Assembly (NCBI GenBank): GCA_903918195.1
Contig: CAIXDS010000276.1
Location: forward strand, 1-42,908
DNA from: an uncultured Acetobacteraceae bacterium
GTDB taxonomy: Bacteria > Pseudomonadota > Alphaproteobacteria > Acetobacterales > Acetobacteraceae
DNA: 42,908 nucleotides
Direction: 5' to 3'
This document shows positions 1 through 7,055 of the stretch, piece by piece (within the stretch, counting starts at the first letter, position 1; every line of letters begins with the position of its first letter). The position numbers were made by a program, and so were the translations under genes. Below the pieces are notes generated by a model. The model ran no database searches. It worked only from the letters and a program-made list of their open reading frames with translations, and was not told the DNA's origin.

Positions 1-2
1 AT

Positions 3-125
3 CGTTACCGCCGCCTGACTCGTAATTTGGAACAAAGTCCAGCCGCCGCAGAAGATGCGGTCGAGATTGCCAATGTCCACCGCGTCCTTCGCGCCTACTG
101 CCGCGAAAAAGCGTCTATGGGATAG
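3..125 (+). pseudogene. C-terminal end of a transposase (IS5-like), cut by the window edge
   Basis: An open frame runs in from the left edge and stops at TAG (123-125). Its 40 residues include RRLTRNLEQSPAAAEDAVEI and end in a basic AYCREKA stretch, the kind of C-terminus seen in IS4/IS5-superfamily DDE transposases (arginine-rich start, then a helix repeated across copies of the family). The rest of the gene lies outside the window, so whether it is intact cannot be judged. No clear terminal inverted repeat could be assigned in the bases after the stop. Family assignment is from resemblance only. Confidence 0.45.
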
Positions 126-330
126 TCAAACAGGCTCTCACTCTACAACGGACCCGAAAGGGCGTCTGCGTTAGGTGAAAACCGGAAGTAGGGCACTCCT
201 GCCATGGACGCTTGGTTTGCGCCCATGTCGGCCAACCTGATGACCAGCATTAATATCGTCGATAAGCCGAACTGGAAGACTTGGCGGCCCGATCATCGGG
301 TCCCCGGACTCGCTCGCCCGATCGTGACTC
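126..330. other. Intergenic stretch between transposase tail and nuclease-like gene
   Basis: No convincing gene, RNA or repeat was seen here. It probably holds the right end of the transposable element whose gene enters from the left, and the 3' flank of the leftward gene that ends at 331. Confidence 0.4.
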
Positions 331-1119
331 TCAGAAGTTGGCGGTGTTCACATCAGCCGCGTTGCCGAGTAGGACGAGACCGGGCGCGAAAGTGAAGGAT
401 TCCTTCGCGAACACGTCCTCCTCGTGCCCGTCGTCGTAGGTTTCCCGGTACCCGGTCACAGGCTGGATCGTAGCGCCCTGCGTGAGCAGCTTCGCCTGGG
501 CATTCAGCCACGGCTTCGTCAACTTGAGGGATTGGAGATGCGTGTCGATGCCCATTAGCAGGTTGCTTGCTTGCTGATTGGGAACACCAGAGTCGTTCCC
601 TTCCTCCATGAAGTGGAATAGTACCGCGCCATAGATGTCATGCGAGCCAAGTAGTCCGACGTCGCTGTACATCGTGAGGAGCCTGACAACCCGCTCGATG
701 TCCTGGATGACACCCGGGAGGTTCCCGACCCCAAGCTTCGCCTCCGCGATTAGCAACGGTGGGCACTGACTGTCCGACGGACGCACAAGGATGTCGATCC
801 GCTGGCTGTCCTTCTTGCCAAAACGGTAGCGCGCGAGAACGCTGTCAAGTTCGGGGAGAGCCGTCTTGGCCCTCCCGCTGCGCACCCATGCCAGCCCACG
901 TGCATGTCGGCGCAACTCCTTCATGTGTGTCTCCAGACTGACGATGCGGTCCGGAGCGGTCAGCTTCTTCGCCACCTCCACTGTAATCACGTACTCTGGG
1001 TGTATGTCGGCGTTCTTGGACGCGTCTTCCTCAACACCCAGGAAGAGCTGATTGGTGCTGAGGGCTTGGGCGACCCCGTTTCCGATCGCCTGCACGATCT
1101 CCTGCGCGTTTATTGTCAT
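331..1119 (-). CDS. Hypothetical protein with PD-(D/E)XK nuclease-like motif
   Basis: 262 residues, function not recognised. In the middle the protein has RIDILV followed 14 residues later by LIAEAKLG, the D...(E)xK spacing of PD-(D/E)XK nuclease folds, such as the N-terminal domains of type I restriction R subunits. Residues on either side are predicted mixed alpha/beta with no membrane segment. The start at 1119 (MTINAQEI) is chosen because AAAGG lies nine bases upstream; a further upstream ATG at 1137 has no ribosome site. It stands alone: the next gene to the left is a transposase tail, and 172 bases separate it from the VWA operon end to the right. A role in restriction or another nuclease activity is inference from one motif. 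Confidence 0.55.
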   Translation of the reverse strand: MTINAQEIVQAIGNGVAQALSTNQLFLGVEEDASKNADIHPEYVITVEVAKKLTAPDRIVSLETHMKELRRHARGLAWVRSGRAKTALPELDSVLARYRFGKKDSQRIDILVRPSDSQCPPLLIAEAKLGVGNLPGVIQDIERVVRLLTMYSDVGLLGSHDIYGAVLFHFMEEGNDSGVPNQQASNLLMGIDTHLQSLKLTKPWLNAQAKLLTQGATIQPVTGYRETYDDGHEEDVFAKESFTFAPGLVLLGNAADVNTANF

Positions 1120-1291
1120 GATCTTTAACCTTTGCATCGCGTTTGTCGTTGTACAGGCGACATTTTGCGCTCTGACGGCAGGGCCTTCAACGTCAATCCC
1201 AAGTGGCTATCTTCTGATTTGGTAAGCTGCACCTGAGCCGCAATAACTTCCATCCCGACCCGACATTAATACAGGCCGCCTCCGTGCTCCG

Positions 1292-2431
1292 CTACCGATG
1301 CATGATCACCTCCCCGAACGGCGCCTCGGTCAGCTCGGTGCTGACCCACAGCACCGGATAATCCGGCGCCGGGCCGAAGTCGCAGCCGCAGAGGTCGGTG
1401 AGGTACACGGCGCAGACCGGCTGGAGGTCCGACCCGGCGATCCAGTCGAACACCGGCCGGAACGCCGTGCCGCCGCCGCCATGCGGGGTGAGGCAGATGA
1501 CGTCGCCCGGCTCATAGGTCTCGGTGCCGGCAACCGCATCGTCGCAATAGACGACGTGGATGGCTTCGGGTGCCGCCTCGTCCAGGATGGCGGTGATCTC
1601 GGCCGAGAAGGCGGCGAGGGTGGCCGCGTCGATGCTGCCGCTGGTATCGACGCCGATGACCACCGGGCCGAGGCTCTCGCTGCGCAGCGACGGCAGGTAG
1701 AGCCCGCGGGCGATGTAGCGCCGGTTGGGCGGGGTCCAGGCGTAGTCGGACTTGGCCGCGGCGGAGAGGTAGCGGCGCAGTACCTCGCGCCAGTCCAGGC
1801 GGGGCGCCACCTGCTCCCGGATGGCGCGGGCAGTGTCGCCGGCACCGAGGCCCATGGCCTTGGCCGTCGCCTCGGCCTGGGCCGTGGCGATCGACCAGGT
1901 TTCCTCCTGGCGGGCAAGGTCCGCGGCCGAAGGCGTGCCGGCGCCGGGCTCGCCGGGCTCATCGCCGCCGGGAGGCGGGTCGGTGACGCCGCCCATGCCG
2001 CCGGGATCGGTGCCGTCGCCGTCGCCGCCGGCGTCCTGGGGGAGCCGGTCGTAGATTTCCTCGGCCGACAGGCCGGCATAGGTGGGATCGAGCAGCACGC
2101 CCTCGGGCATCTCGAACTCGGCCTGGGCCAGCAGCGGGTTGATGGCGTAATCGCAGGCGATGTTCCAGCGCTGGAGGTCGCGCCCCTCGCGCCGGGTGTG
2201 ATGCAGCGCGGCGCAGTGCATCGTCTCGTGCGCGATCATGGTGCGCAGCGCGCCGCGCGACAGGCCGGTCACGAAGTCCGGGTTGTAGCGGATGGTCACG
2301 CCGTTGGTTTCCATCGTCTTGATCGACGAGTCCTCCACCGGGGCGAGGCGCAGCGACAGCACGCCCCAGAACGGCGCCCCGACGAGGAGCGCCGCGCGGG
2401 CCTTAGCGAAGAGTTCGGATGCCGCGCTCAT
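1292..2431 (-). CDS. DUF2201-type putative metallopeptidase with VWA-like domain
   Basis: 379 residues. Residues 66-78 carry HETMH, an HEXXH zinc motif (H68, E69, H72) inside the N-terminal DUF2201 domain. A proline/glycine-rich linker spans about 130-170, and residues 258-268 read VVIGVDTSGSI, the metal-binding DxSxS of a VWA-like domain that continues to the C-terminus. This architecture is the COG3864 family, normally encoded with a MoxR-type ATPase, as here: the ATPase is two genes upstream in the same operon. ATPase/VWA pairs act as chaperone-like assembly or remodelling systems; the substrate of this one is unknown. The ATG overlaps the upstream stop by one base (TGATG at 2429-2433), implying translational coupling. 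Such modules are frequent in integrative elements and phages. Confidence 0.85.
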   Translation of the reverse strand: MSAASELFAKARAALLVGAPFWGVLSLRLAPVEDSSIKTMETNGVTIRYNPDFVTGLSRGALRTMIAHETMHCAALHHTRREGRDLQRWNIACDYAINPLLAQAEFEMPEGVLLDPTYAGLSAEEIYDRLPQDAGGDGDGTDPGGMGGVTDPPPGGDEPGEPGAGTPSAADLARQEETWSIATAQAEATAKAMGLGAGDTARAIREQVAPRLDWREVLRRYLSAAAKSDYAWTPPNRRYIARGLYLPSLRSESLGPVVIGVDTSGSIDAATLAAFSAEITAILDEAAPEAIHVVYCDDAVAGTETYEPGDVICLTPHGGGGTAFRPVFDWIAGSDLQPVCAVYLTDLCGCDFGPAPDYPVLWVSTELTEAPFGEVIMHR

Positions 2432-3315
2432 CAGCAGTATCCTTCCATCTGCGAGAGGATGCCGGCGGCGGCATCGACCACCTCGGCGCGCAGGGTGCGG
2501 TCCTCGCGCAAAGCCTCGGGCTCGTGGCAGGCGACTTTCGTCGCCAGTTCCTGGCGCACGCGCTCGATCTCGGCATCACCGGTGAGGTTGAGCCGTGGCA
2601 TGATCTCCAGCAGCGACCGCACGTTCTCGATCAGGCTGTCGCGGAACGGGTGGAGTCTGGTGCCGGCCACCGGATCGACCTCGAAGGCACCGAGCCGGTC
2701 CACCAGCCGGGCCGTCACTTCCTGCACCCGCTGCCACAGATCGCGATTGGCGTTGGCGACCAGTTCGGCGTTGCGCGCCTCGATCTCGGCGCGGATTTGC
2801 GCGACATGGGCATCGCCGAGCCGCACCCGGAAATCATCCGGCTGGGCCACCGGCATGAAGGCGCGGCGCACGCCGAACTTGTCGGCGATGCGCTCCGGGC
2901 CTGGATAGTCGCGCGGATCGAACAGCCCGTTGAGGGCTTTGCGCGCCGTCTCGACATAGTCGGGATAGCAGGCCACGAAATCCCGCACCGCCCGGCCGAA
3001 CTTGTCCTCCAGCGTCTGCTGGTGCGCCTGGTAGCCGAGATAATTGGCAGCGGGCAGGATGCGGGTGCCGTCATCGCCCCAGGCCAGGGTGTTGAGGTTG
3101 TGGTGGTCGCGCAGGGCGTTGTTGGCGGCGTTGACCGCGGTGAGCAGCTCGCGCGGGATCAGGTGCTTGGCGTAACGGCCCATGGAGCGGTCGGCGCCGT
3201 GCTCCGCCGCGACCTTGTCGCTGATGCGGAGGTCGTGCTTGCGCGCCGACCAGATGGAAACCGACAGGTTGACGAGCATCGCCCGCTCGCCGAGCGCGAT
3301 GGTGGTGGTGGTCAT
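2431..3315 (-). CDS. DUF3150-like hypothetical protein
   Basis: 294 residues, soluble and rich in charged helices. The N-terminus has LVNLSVSIWSARKHD and the body is helical with a LEDKFGRAVRDF segment and a C-terminal helical domain. It resembles the DUF3150 family found in phages and integrative elements between a MoxR ATPase and a VWA protein, which is exactly its place here. Its function is unknown; a scaffold or regulator of the ATPase/VWA pair is plausible from context only. ATG at 3313-3315 is preceded by AGGA nine bases upstream. The stop codon overlaps the start of the VWA gene. Confidence 0.7.
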   Translation of the reverse strand: MTTTTIALGERAMLVNLSVSIWSARKHDLRISDKVAAEHGADRSMGRYAKHLIPRELLTAVNAANNALRDHHNLNTLAWGDDGTRILPAANYLGYQAHQQTLEDKFGRAVRDFVACYPDYVETARKALNGLFDPRDYPGPERIADKFGVRRAFMPVAQPDDFRVRLGDAHVAQIRAEIEARNAELVANANRDLWQRVQEVTARLVDRLGAFEVDPVAGTRLHPFRDSLIENVRSLLEIMPRLNLTGDAEIERVRQELATKVACHEPEALREDRTLRAEVVDAAAGILSQMEGYC

Positions 3316-3366
3316 GATGGACGGTCCTGAAAGGGGAAGAGGCAGGGGGAAGAAGCCCGGACGGGC

Positions 3367-4344
3367 TCAGGCCAGGGCAGCGCCGTTGGCGACGGCCCAG
3401 CGGGTGAAGGCCGGATGGTGGGCGAGGCCGGGCAGGCGCGCGGTCGCCGACTTGACCAGCAGCGTGCCGTATTCGCGCGCCAGTCGGCCGGCGTATTGGA
3501 TCACCGCGGCGAAGTTCTGATCGGTGGCCCGGCGGGCAAGGCCGGTGGCGACGGCGCACAGGGCCGAAGGCTCGTCGGGGACCGGCGCGCTGGCGGGGTT
3601 GAGCAGGATGCCGTCGAGCGAGGGCAGGGAGCGGAACACCCGCAGGAAGCCGGTGAACTCAATCGCCGCGCCGCGGCCGACGGTGCCCTCGTAGAGCACG
3701 AACTCGATGTCGGCCGGCGGGCTGGCGGCGAGGATGTGCGACACCGAGGCCCAGGCGCGCGGGGACGGGAACGCCTTCTCCGCCGGTTCGAAGCGGTGCA
3801 GCAGGTCCGGGCGCCAGCGCAGGAACGACACCACCTCGGGCCGCAGATCGGCCTGGCCCAGTGCCCAGCGCGACCAGTCGTCCAGATCGGGCTCAAAGGT
3901 CAGGTGGACGAAGCGGTTGGCCAGCGCGCTGGACATGCGCGACGTGACGGCGTGGTCGCCCTCGCGATTGCCGGCGGCGAACACCGTCCAGCCATCGGGC
4001 AGGCGGTATTCACCGAGCGCCCGGTCGAGCACCAGCTGGTAGCAGGCGGCCTGGACGAGGGGCGGGGCGGCGTTCAGTTCGTCGAGGAACAGGATGCCGG
4101 CACCATCCTCGGGCAGGAAGGCCGGCGTCGCCCACGCGGCCTTGCCGTGTTCGACGGTGGGCAGGCCGCGCAAATCGACCGGATCGAGCAGGATGGCGCG
4201 GATGTCGATCAGGCGCACGGCCAGCGCCGTCGCCACCTGCGCCACCACCTGCGACTTGCCGACCCCGGGCGATCCCCACAGGAACGCAGGCTTCTGGATT
4301 TTCGCCAGAACGCCGAGCGAGGATGCGACTTCGGACGGTTTCAT
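3367..4344 (-). CDS. MoxR-type AAA+ ATPase
   Basis: 325 residues. Walker A is GSPGVGKS at about residues 24-31 and Walker B is ILFLDELN at about 84-91, followed by NAAPPLVQ (helix-2 insert region) and a sensor-1 stretch FAAGNREGDHA, all typical of MoxR-family AAA+ proteins. The partner VWA protein is two genes downstream. The start at 4344 (MKPSEVAS) is chosen because GGAGG lies five bases upstream; the in-frame ATG at 4356 would place that ribosome site inside the coding region. The leader from 4348 to 4423 is nearly duplicated upstream of the next gene. Role: ATP-driven remodelling together with the VWA protein, inferred from the family. Confidence 0.88.
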   Translation of the reverse strand: MKPSEVASSLGVLAKIQKPAFLWGSPGVGKSQVVAQVATALAVRLIDIRAILLDPVDLRGLPTVEHGKAAWATPAFLPEDGAGILFLDELNAAPPLVQAACYQLVLDRALGEYRLPDGWTVFAAGNREGDHAVTSRMSSALANRFVHLTFEPDLDDWSRWALGQADLRPEVVSFLRWRPDLLHRFEPAEKAFPSPRAWASVSHILAASPPADIEFVLYEGTVGRGAAIEFTGFLRVFRSLPSLDGILLNPASAPVPDEPSALCAVATGLARRATDQNFAAVIQYAGRLAREYGTLLVKSATARLPGLAHHPAFTRWAVANGAALA

Positions 4345-4347
4345 GAG

Positions 4348-4423
4348 GGCCTCCATGACGGGCCGCCGGGAGCCTCTCTCCCGACCATTGCCCGTTCATG
4401 GCCCTCACTCAGCCCTCTCCCTC
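4348..4423 (-). repeat. Duplicated 5' leader, copy A (upstream of the MoxR gene)
   Basis: About 76 bases directly upstream of the MoxR start match 4936-5014 at roughly 85% identity. Both copies contain, on the leftward strand, a GAGAGAGGCT element, GGCGGCCCGTCATGGAGGCC and the ribosome site for the following gene. Copy A overlaps the 3' end of the preceding gene (4409-4930). Confidence 0.75.
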
Positions 4424-4930
4424 TGGGTGGCCCCGCCCGGCACCGGCGTCTTCCTCGGCGAGGAACTCCTCCAGGATATCGCTGGTGGATTTGCCCTTGA
4501 TGGCGTCGGCGGTGATCAGCACGGCCATGCCGCCGAAGCCATCGGGCCGCATTTTCGAGCAGGTGAACGACGTTACCGCCGTGAGATAGCGAAGCGTCGC
4601 TGAGCGGCGCACGATGTCCTGGAGGATGAACTCCCAGGACGTACCGCTGAGGTCGAGTTCGACATCGATCTCGTCGCTGCCGAGGTCGATGCGCTCACCG
4701 ATGTAGTGGGCCGCCGTGCTGGCGACGCCGGCCGACGCCGCGAACGCGGCGCGCAGCGCGGCGGCGGGGACCGTGATGTGGTCGCGCGGGCCGCAGGCGG
4801 CATGAAGATAGAGCGCATTGCCGACCGGATCGACATCGAAGAGGACGGTGAGCAGCAGACGTTCGAGCGCCGTCATATCGGCGCGCGGGATCGGCGGCTG
4901 GATGACGGTGGGCGAGAAATAATCGGCCAT
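4409..4930 (-). CDS. Hypothetical protein of integrative elements
   Basis: 173 residues, function not recognised. It starts MADYFSPTVIQPPIPRADMT and continues with LERLLLTVLFDVDP, which resembles small proteins next to MoxR/VWA genes in conjugative elements of Pseudomonas and related bacteria. No membrane segment, metal site or nucleotide motif is seen. Start at 4930 is supported by GGAGG seven bases upstream; an ATG at 4975 lies in the duplicated leader. It is first in the leftward operon with the MoxR, DUF3150-like and VWA genes, so a supporting role for that module is likely. Confidence 0.7.
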   Translation of the reverse strand: MADYFSPTVIQPPIPRADMTALERLLLTVLFDVDPVGNALYLHAACGPRDHITVPAAALRAAFAASAGVASTAAHYIGERIDLGSDEIDVELDLSGTSWEFILQDIVRRSATLRYLTAVTSFTCSKMRPDGFGGMAVLITADAIKGKSTSDILEEFLAEEDAGAGRGHPEGEG

Positions 4931-4935
4931 GGTAC

Positions 4936-5014
4936 GGCCTCCATGACGGGCCGCCGGAAGCCTCTCTCCCGACACGCTGCCCGTTCACGGCACCCCTTTT
5001 CAGCCCTTTCCCTC
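4936..5014 (-). repeat. Duplicated 5' leader, copy B (upstream of the first operon gene)
   Basis: This is the second copy of the leader described at 4348-4423. It precedes the gene that ends at 4409, with the same GGAGG site. Divergence is mainly in the distal part (TGCCCGTTCACGG versus TGCCCGTTCATGG and beyond). Confidence 0.75.
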
Positions 5015-5096
5015 GCGCCGGCCGTCACGCGGCAAGATTTTGGCCGGAAAGGGAAAAGGACGCTTTCGCCCCGGACTCCGGCGCGCGTTCTGAACC

Positions 5097-5211
5097 GTCG
5101 CCCTCCGCGTCAGCGATTGAAGCCCGCAGGGCCGAGACCCGCCCCTTCGCGGGGCTCGGGGCGCAGCCCGAAAGCGCGGTGCCGCTTGCGGCAGACGCCC
5201 ATAACCGCCTG
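5097..5211 (+). repeat. Structured dispersed repeat, copy 1
   Basis: 115 bases, identical except for one base (CCCGCAGGG versus CCCGAAGGG) to 5977-6091. It begins near GTCAGCGATTGAAGCCCG and ends in ACGCCCATAACCGCCTG. It holds two strong hairpins: GCCCC/GGGGC around a TTCGC loop, and TGCCG/CGGCA around a CTTG loop, separated by a conserved CAGCCCGAAAGCG. Diverged copies at 10813-10894 and 27764-27867 keep the flanking consensus while changing the arms of the second hairpin in a compensating way. It may be a small RNA or a recombination site. Confidence 0.85.
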
Positions 5212-5319
5212 ACCTGACGGTATCCTTCGCAAAGGGATGAAATTCAAAGATAGAACTGATAGTGTTCTGTGAAGCACATTGAGGTTTAGATTCGGAACAT
5301 GCAGCCGAGGGAGAGATTT

Positions 5320-5907
5320 ATGGCTCTTTCATATTCAAGGCGCGAAGACGGGATGATTTCGGTAGTAATTGATAGCAATGCTTGGAATTACTTATTTGAA
5401 AAAGGCATAGATCTTTTCTCAGAACTACCACCAGATAAGTTTTTGCTTTTTATTCCGAGAGAGATTGAAATAGAAATTGAGGCAATACCGAATAATGAGT
5501 CAAAAAGAGAACTGATAGCGTACATAAGGCAAAGTGTCGCTGACTGTGACGTGAAGACCACTCACGTGTTCGGCTTTTTTACACAAAATACAAAAGTTCA
5601 AATATATGGAGGTTTTGGGTTCGGTACTTTTCAGTCTGCAACCGAGCTAGAATTCTATGATTTAATAAGAGATCAATATATAATAGGAAAAGCTTGTCGT
5701 AATAGTGGCCTCGGTACGAATGTGGCGGATGCCGCTGTTGCAGCCAAATCATTTTATTCAATTGTGTTGACAAACGAGAATCCGAATAAATCTGGCCCGC
5801 TTCGGGTCGCATTTGATCGCGGTGGTAATGTCCTTTATTTAACGAAACTTGATAATAGCAATCTATTTTTGAAAGATTTTATCATTCAATTTCATAATTC
5901 GCCATGA
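5320..5907 (+). CDS. PIN-like domain protein on an AT-rich cassette
   Basis: 195 residues. Residues near 15-25 read VVIDSNAWNYLF, like the first acidic motif of PIN nucleases (D-x-N). An acidic helix EIEIEIE follows, and the C-terminal half has VADAAVAAK and VLTNE, matching the later acidic and (S/T)N(D/E) positions. These point to a PIN-like metal-dependent RNase, the usual toxin of VapBC-type modules, but no antitoxin gene is adjacent. The gene is far more AT-rich than its neighbours and lies exactly between two 115-base direct repeats, so it looks like an inserted cassette. The start at 5320 has GGGAG six bases upstream; the ATG at 5299 lacks one. Confidence 0.7.
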   Translation: MALSYSRREDGMISVVIDSNAWNYLFEKGIDLFSELPPDKFLLFIPREIEIEIEAIPNNESKRELIAYIRQSVADCDVKTTHVFGFFTQNTKVQIYGGFGFGTFQSATELEFYDLIRDQYIIGKACRNSGLGTNVADAAVAAKSFYSIVLTNENPNKSGPLRVAFDRGGNVLYLTKLDNSNLFLKDFIIQFHNSP

Positions 5908-5976
5908 TTTTTATCATGATCAGTAGAATGACAGACGAACAGTGTGGCAATGTTAACTCCCCAAGATGATATCGCA

Positions 5977-6091
5977 GTCGCCCTCCGCGTCAGCGATTGA
6001 AGCCCGAAGGGCCGAGACCCGCCCCTTCGCGGGGCTCGGGGCGCAGCCCGAAAGCGCGGTGCCGCTTGCGGCAGACGCCCATAACCGCCTG
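5977..6091 (+). repeat. Structured dispersed repeat, copy 2
   Basis: This is a direct repeat of 5097-5211 with a single mismatch in 115 bases. Together the two copies delimit the 765-base PIN-like cassette, and this copy also forms the left edge of the Argonaute block. An open frame runs through it into the next gene, but the repeat itself is not coding: the downstream gene has its own ATG at 6156. Confidence 0.85.
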
Positions 6092-6155
6092 TCTCACCGG
6101 CGTGATAAGCATCCGGCGCGACACCCGCTCCCTCCCGGCCGAGACCCTCCCCCCC

Positions 6156-6746
6156 ATGACCGCACCCCGCCCGACCCTACCCAAACTGACGGTCAACCGC
6201 CAATTCATGATCGAATTCGTCGCCGCGCCCGTCCCCTGCATGGGCCTGGGTCTGGTCGAGGTGGAGGGCAGCCGCTGTGCGCTGGTGGCGCTGCACCTGG
6301 ACCGGCTGCTTCCGCCGGACGTTACTGCCGCCGGCTTCGCTTTCGGCCATTCCCTCTACGGCAGCGCCAGCTGGGAGGTGGTGCATTTCGCATTCGAGTT
6401 CTACGGCTTTGCCACCTACAACGTGCTGATCAACCCGAGCGACCCGGTGGCCCGGCCGGTGCTGGCCAAGATGGTCGAGACCGGCGACTACTTCTTCTTC
6501 GCGCTGACCGCCGACAACCGCGTCACCGCCTTCCGCTCGGCGATCGCCCCCGACAATCTCGCCGGCCTCAAGGCCAACCTGGCCCGCATCCAGAACTCGG
6601 CCACCACCGAAGCCCAGTACCACCAGGCCGTGGCCCATTTCAAAAAGCGCCCGGAGCCGCCTGGACCTTTGCTCACCTGGGTCTGCCGCGAAGACACCGA
6701 CTTTCTCGATCTGACCCACGACCCGCTGGTGCTGAACCCGGCGTGA
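6156..6746 (+). CDS. Hypothetical protein in the Argonaute block
   Basis: 196 residues, not recognised. Aromatic-rich central segments (WEVVHFAFEFYGFATYNVLI, then GDYFFFALTADNRVTAF) suggest a beta-rich fold; there is no signal peptide, membrane segment or catalytic motif. The frame is open further upstream to 5997, but those codons translate the structured repeat, so ATG 6156 (MTAPRPTL) is chosen. No clear ribosome site precedes it. It lies rightward and converges on the small gene ending at 6754. Because it shares the repeat-bounded block with the Argonaute and nuclease, it could be an accessory, but its orientation makes it a separate transcript. Confidence 0.6.
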   Translation: MTAPRPTLPKLTVNRQFMIEFVAAPVPCMGLGLVEVEGSRCALVALHLDRLLPPDVTAAGFAFGHSLYGSASWEVVHFAFEFYGFATYNVLINPSDPVARPVLAKMVETGDYFFFALTADNRVTAFRSAIAPDNLAGLKANLARIQNSATTEAQYHQAVAHFKKRPEPPGPLLTWVCREDTDFLDLTHDPLVLNPA

Positions 6747-6762
6747 GCGCCGTTCAGCGCTC
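6745..6762. terminator. Possible bidirectional hairpin between convergent genes
   Basis: GAGCGC and GCGCTC form a six-base stem around CGTTCA, overlapping the two facing stop codons. Only a weak T-run (TCTT) follows, so terminator function is uncertain. Confidence 0.3.
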
Positions 6763-6984
6763 TTCCGACCAGTGCGTGGCCCCGACGCCGAGCCGCCGGG
6801 CCAGTCGCTTGATCGCATCGATGCCATAGGGCCGAAGCGCTGGCCGCCGCTTTCCCGCCGCCTCGGCCGCGTCACAGGCAGCGTTCCAGGCAGCACCACG
6901 TTCCCGCCGCAGGGCACGCAGCGCCTCGCCCAGCAACGCCCGCTCCTCGTCGCTCAGGCCCTCGATGGGCTCTGGCTTGGTCAA
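6754..6984 (-). CDS. Small hypothetical protein with TTG start
   Basis: 76 residues: an acidic/basic helical protein (LSDEERALLGEALRALRRER, then IDAIKRLARRLGVG). The start is TTG at 6984, eight bases after a strong GGAGG; no ATG or GTG lies nearby in frame. It is downstream of and in the same direction as the Argonaute-nuclease pair, 72 bases after the nuclease stop, so it may be the third gene of that operon. Function unknown. The LxxLARRLGVG tail recalls helix-turn-helix helices but is too short to assign. Confidence 0.55.
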   Translation of the reverse strand: MTKPEPIEGLSDEERALLGEALRALRRERGAAWNAACDAAEAAGKRRPALRPYGIDAIKRLARRLGVGATHWSEER

Positions 6985-7055
6985 AAGGTGATCCTCCGAA
7001 TCGAGCGCACCGCCGCATCCGGCGCCAGCGCTTGAAGCCCGCCCCGAACCCTCGG

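Noticed and set aside
1298..2908. Long rightward open frame of 536 codons
   Set aside because: It lies antisense to the VWA and DUF3150-like genes, is compositionally odd (Gly/Arg/Ala-rich) and shows no domain; a shadow of GC-rich codon bias.
5097..6091. Integron cassette with attC sites
   Set aside because: The repeats are folded and flank a gene, but the core RYYYAAC/GTTRRRY boxes are not found and no integrase is present.
5997..6155. N-terminal extension of the 196-residue protein
   Set aside because: These codons are the structured repeat itself, so the match to an open frame is incidental.
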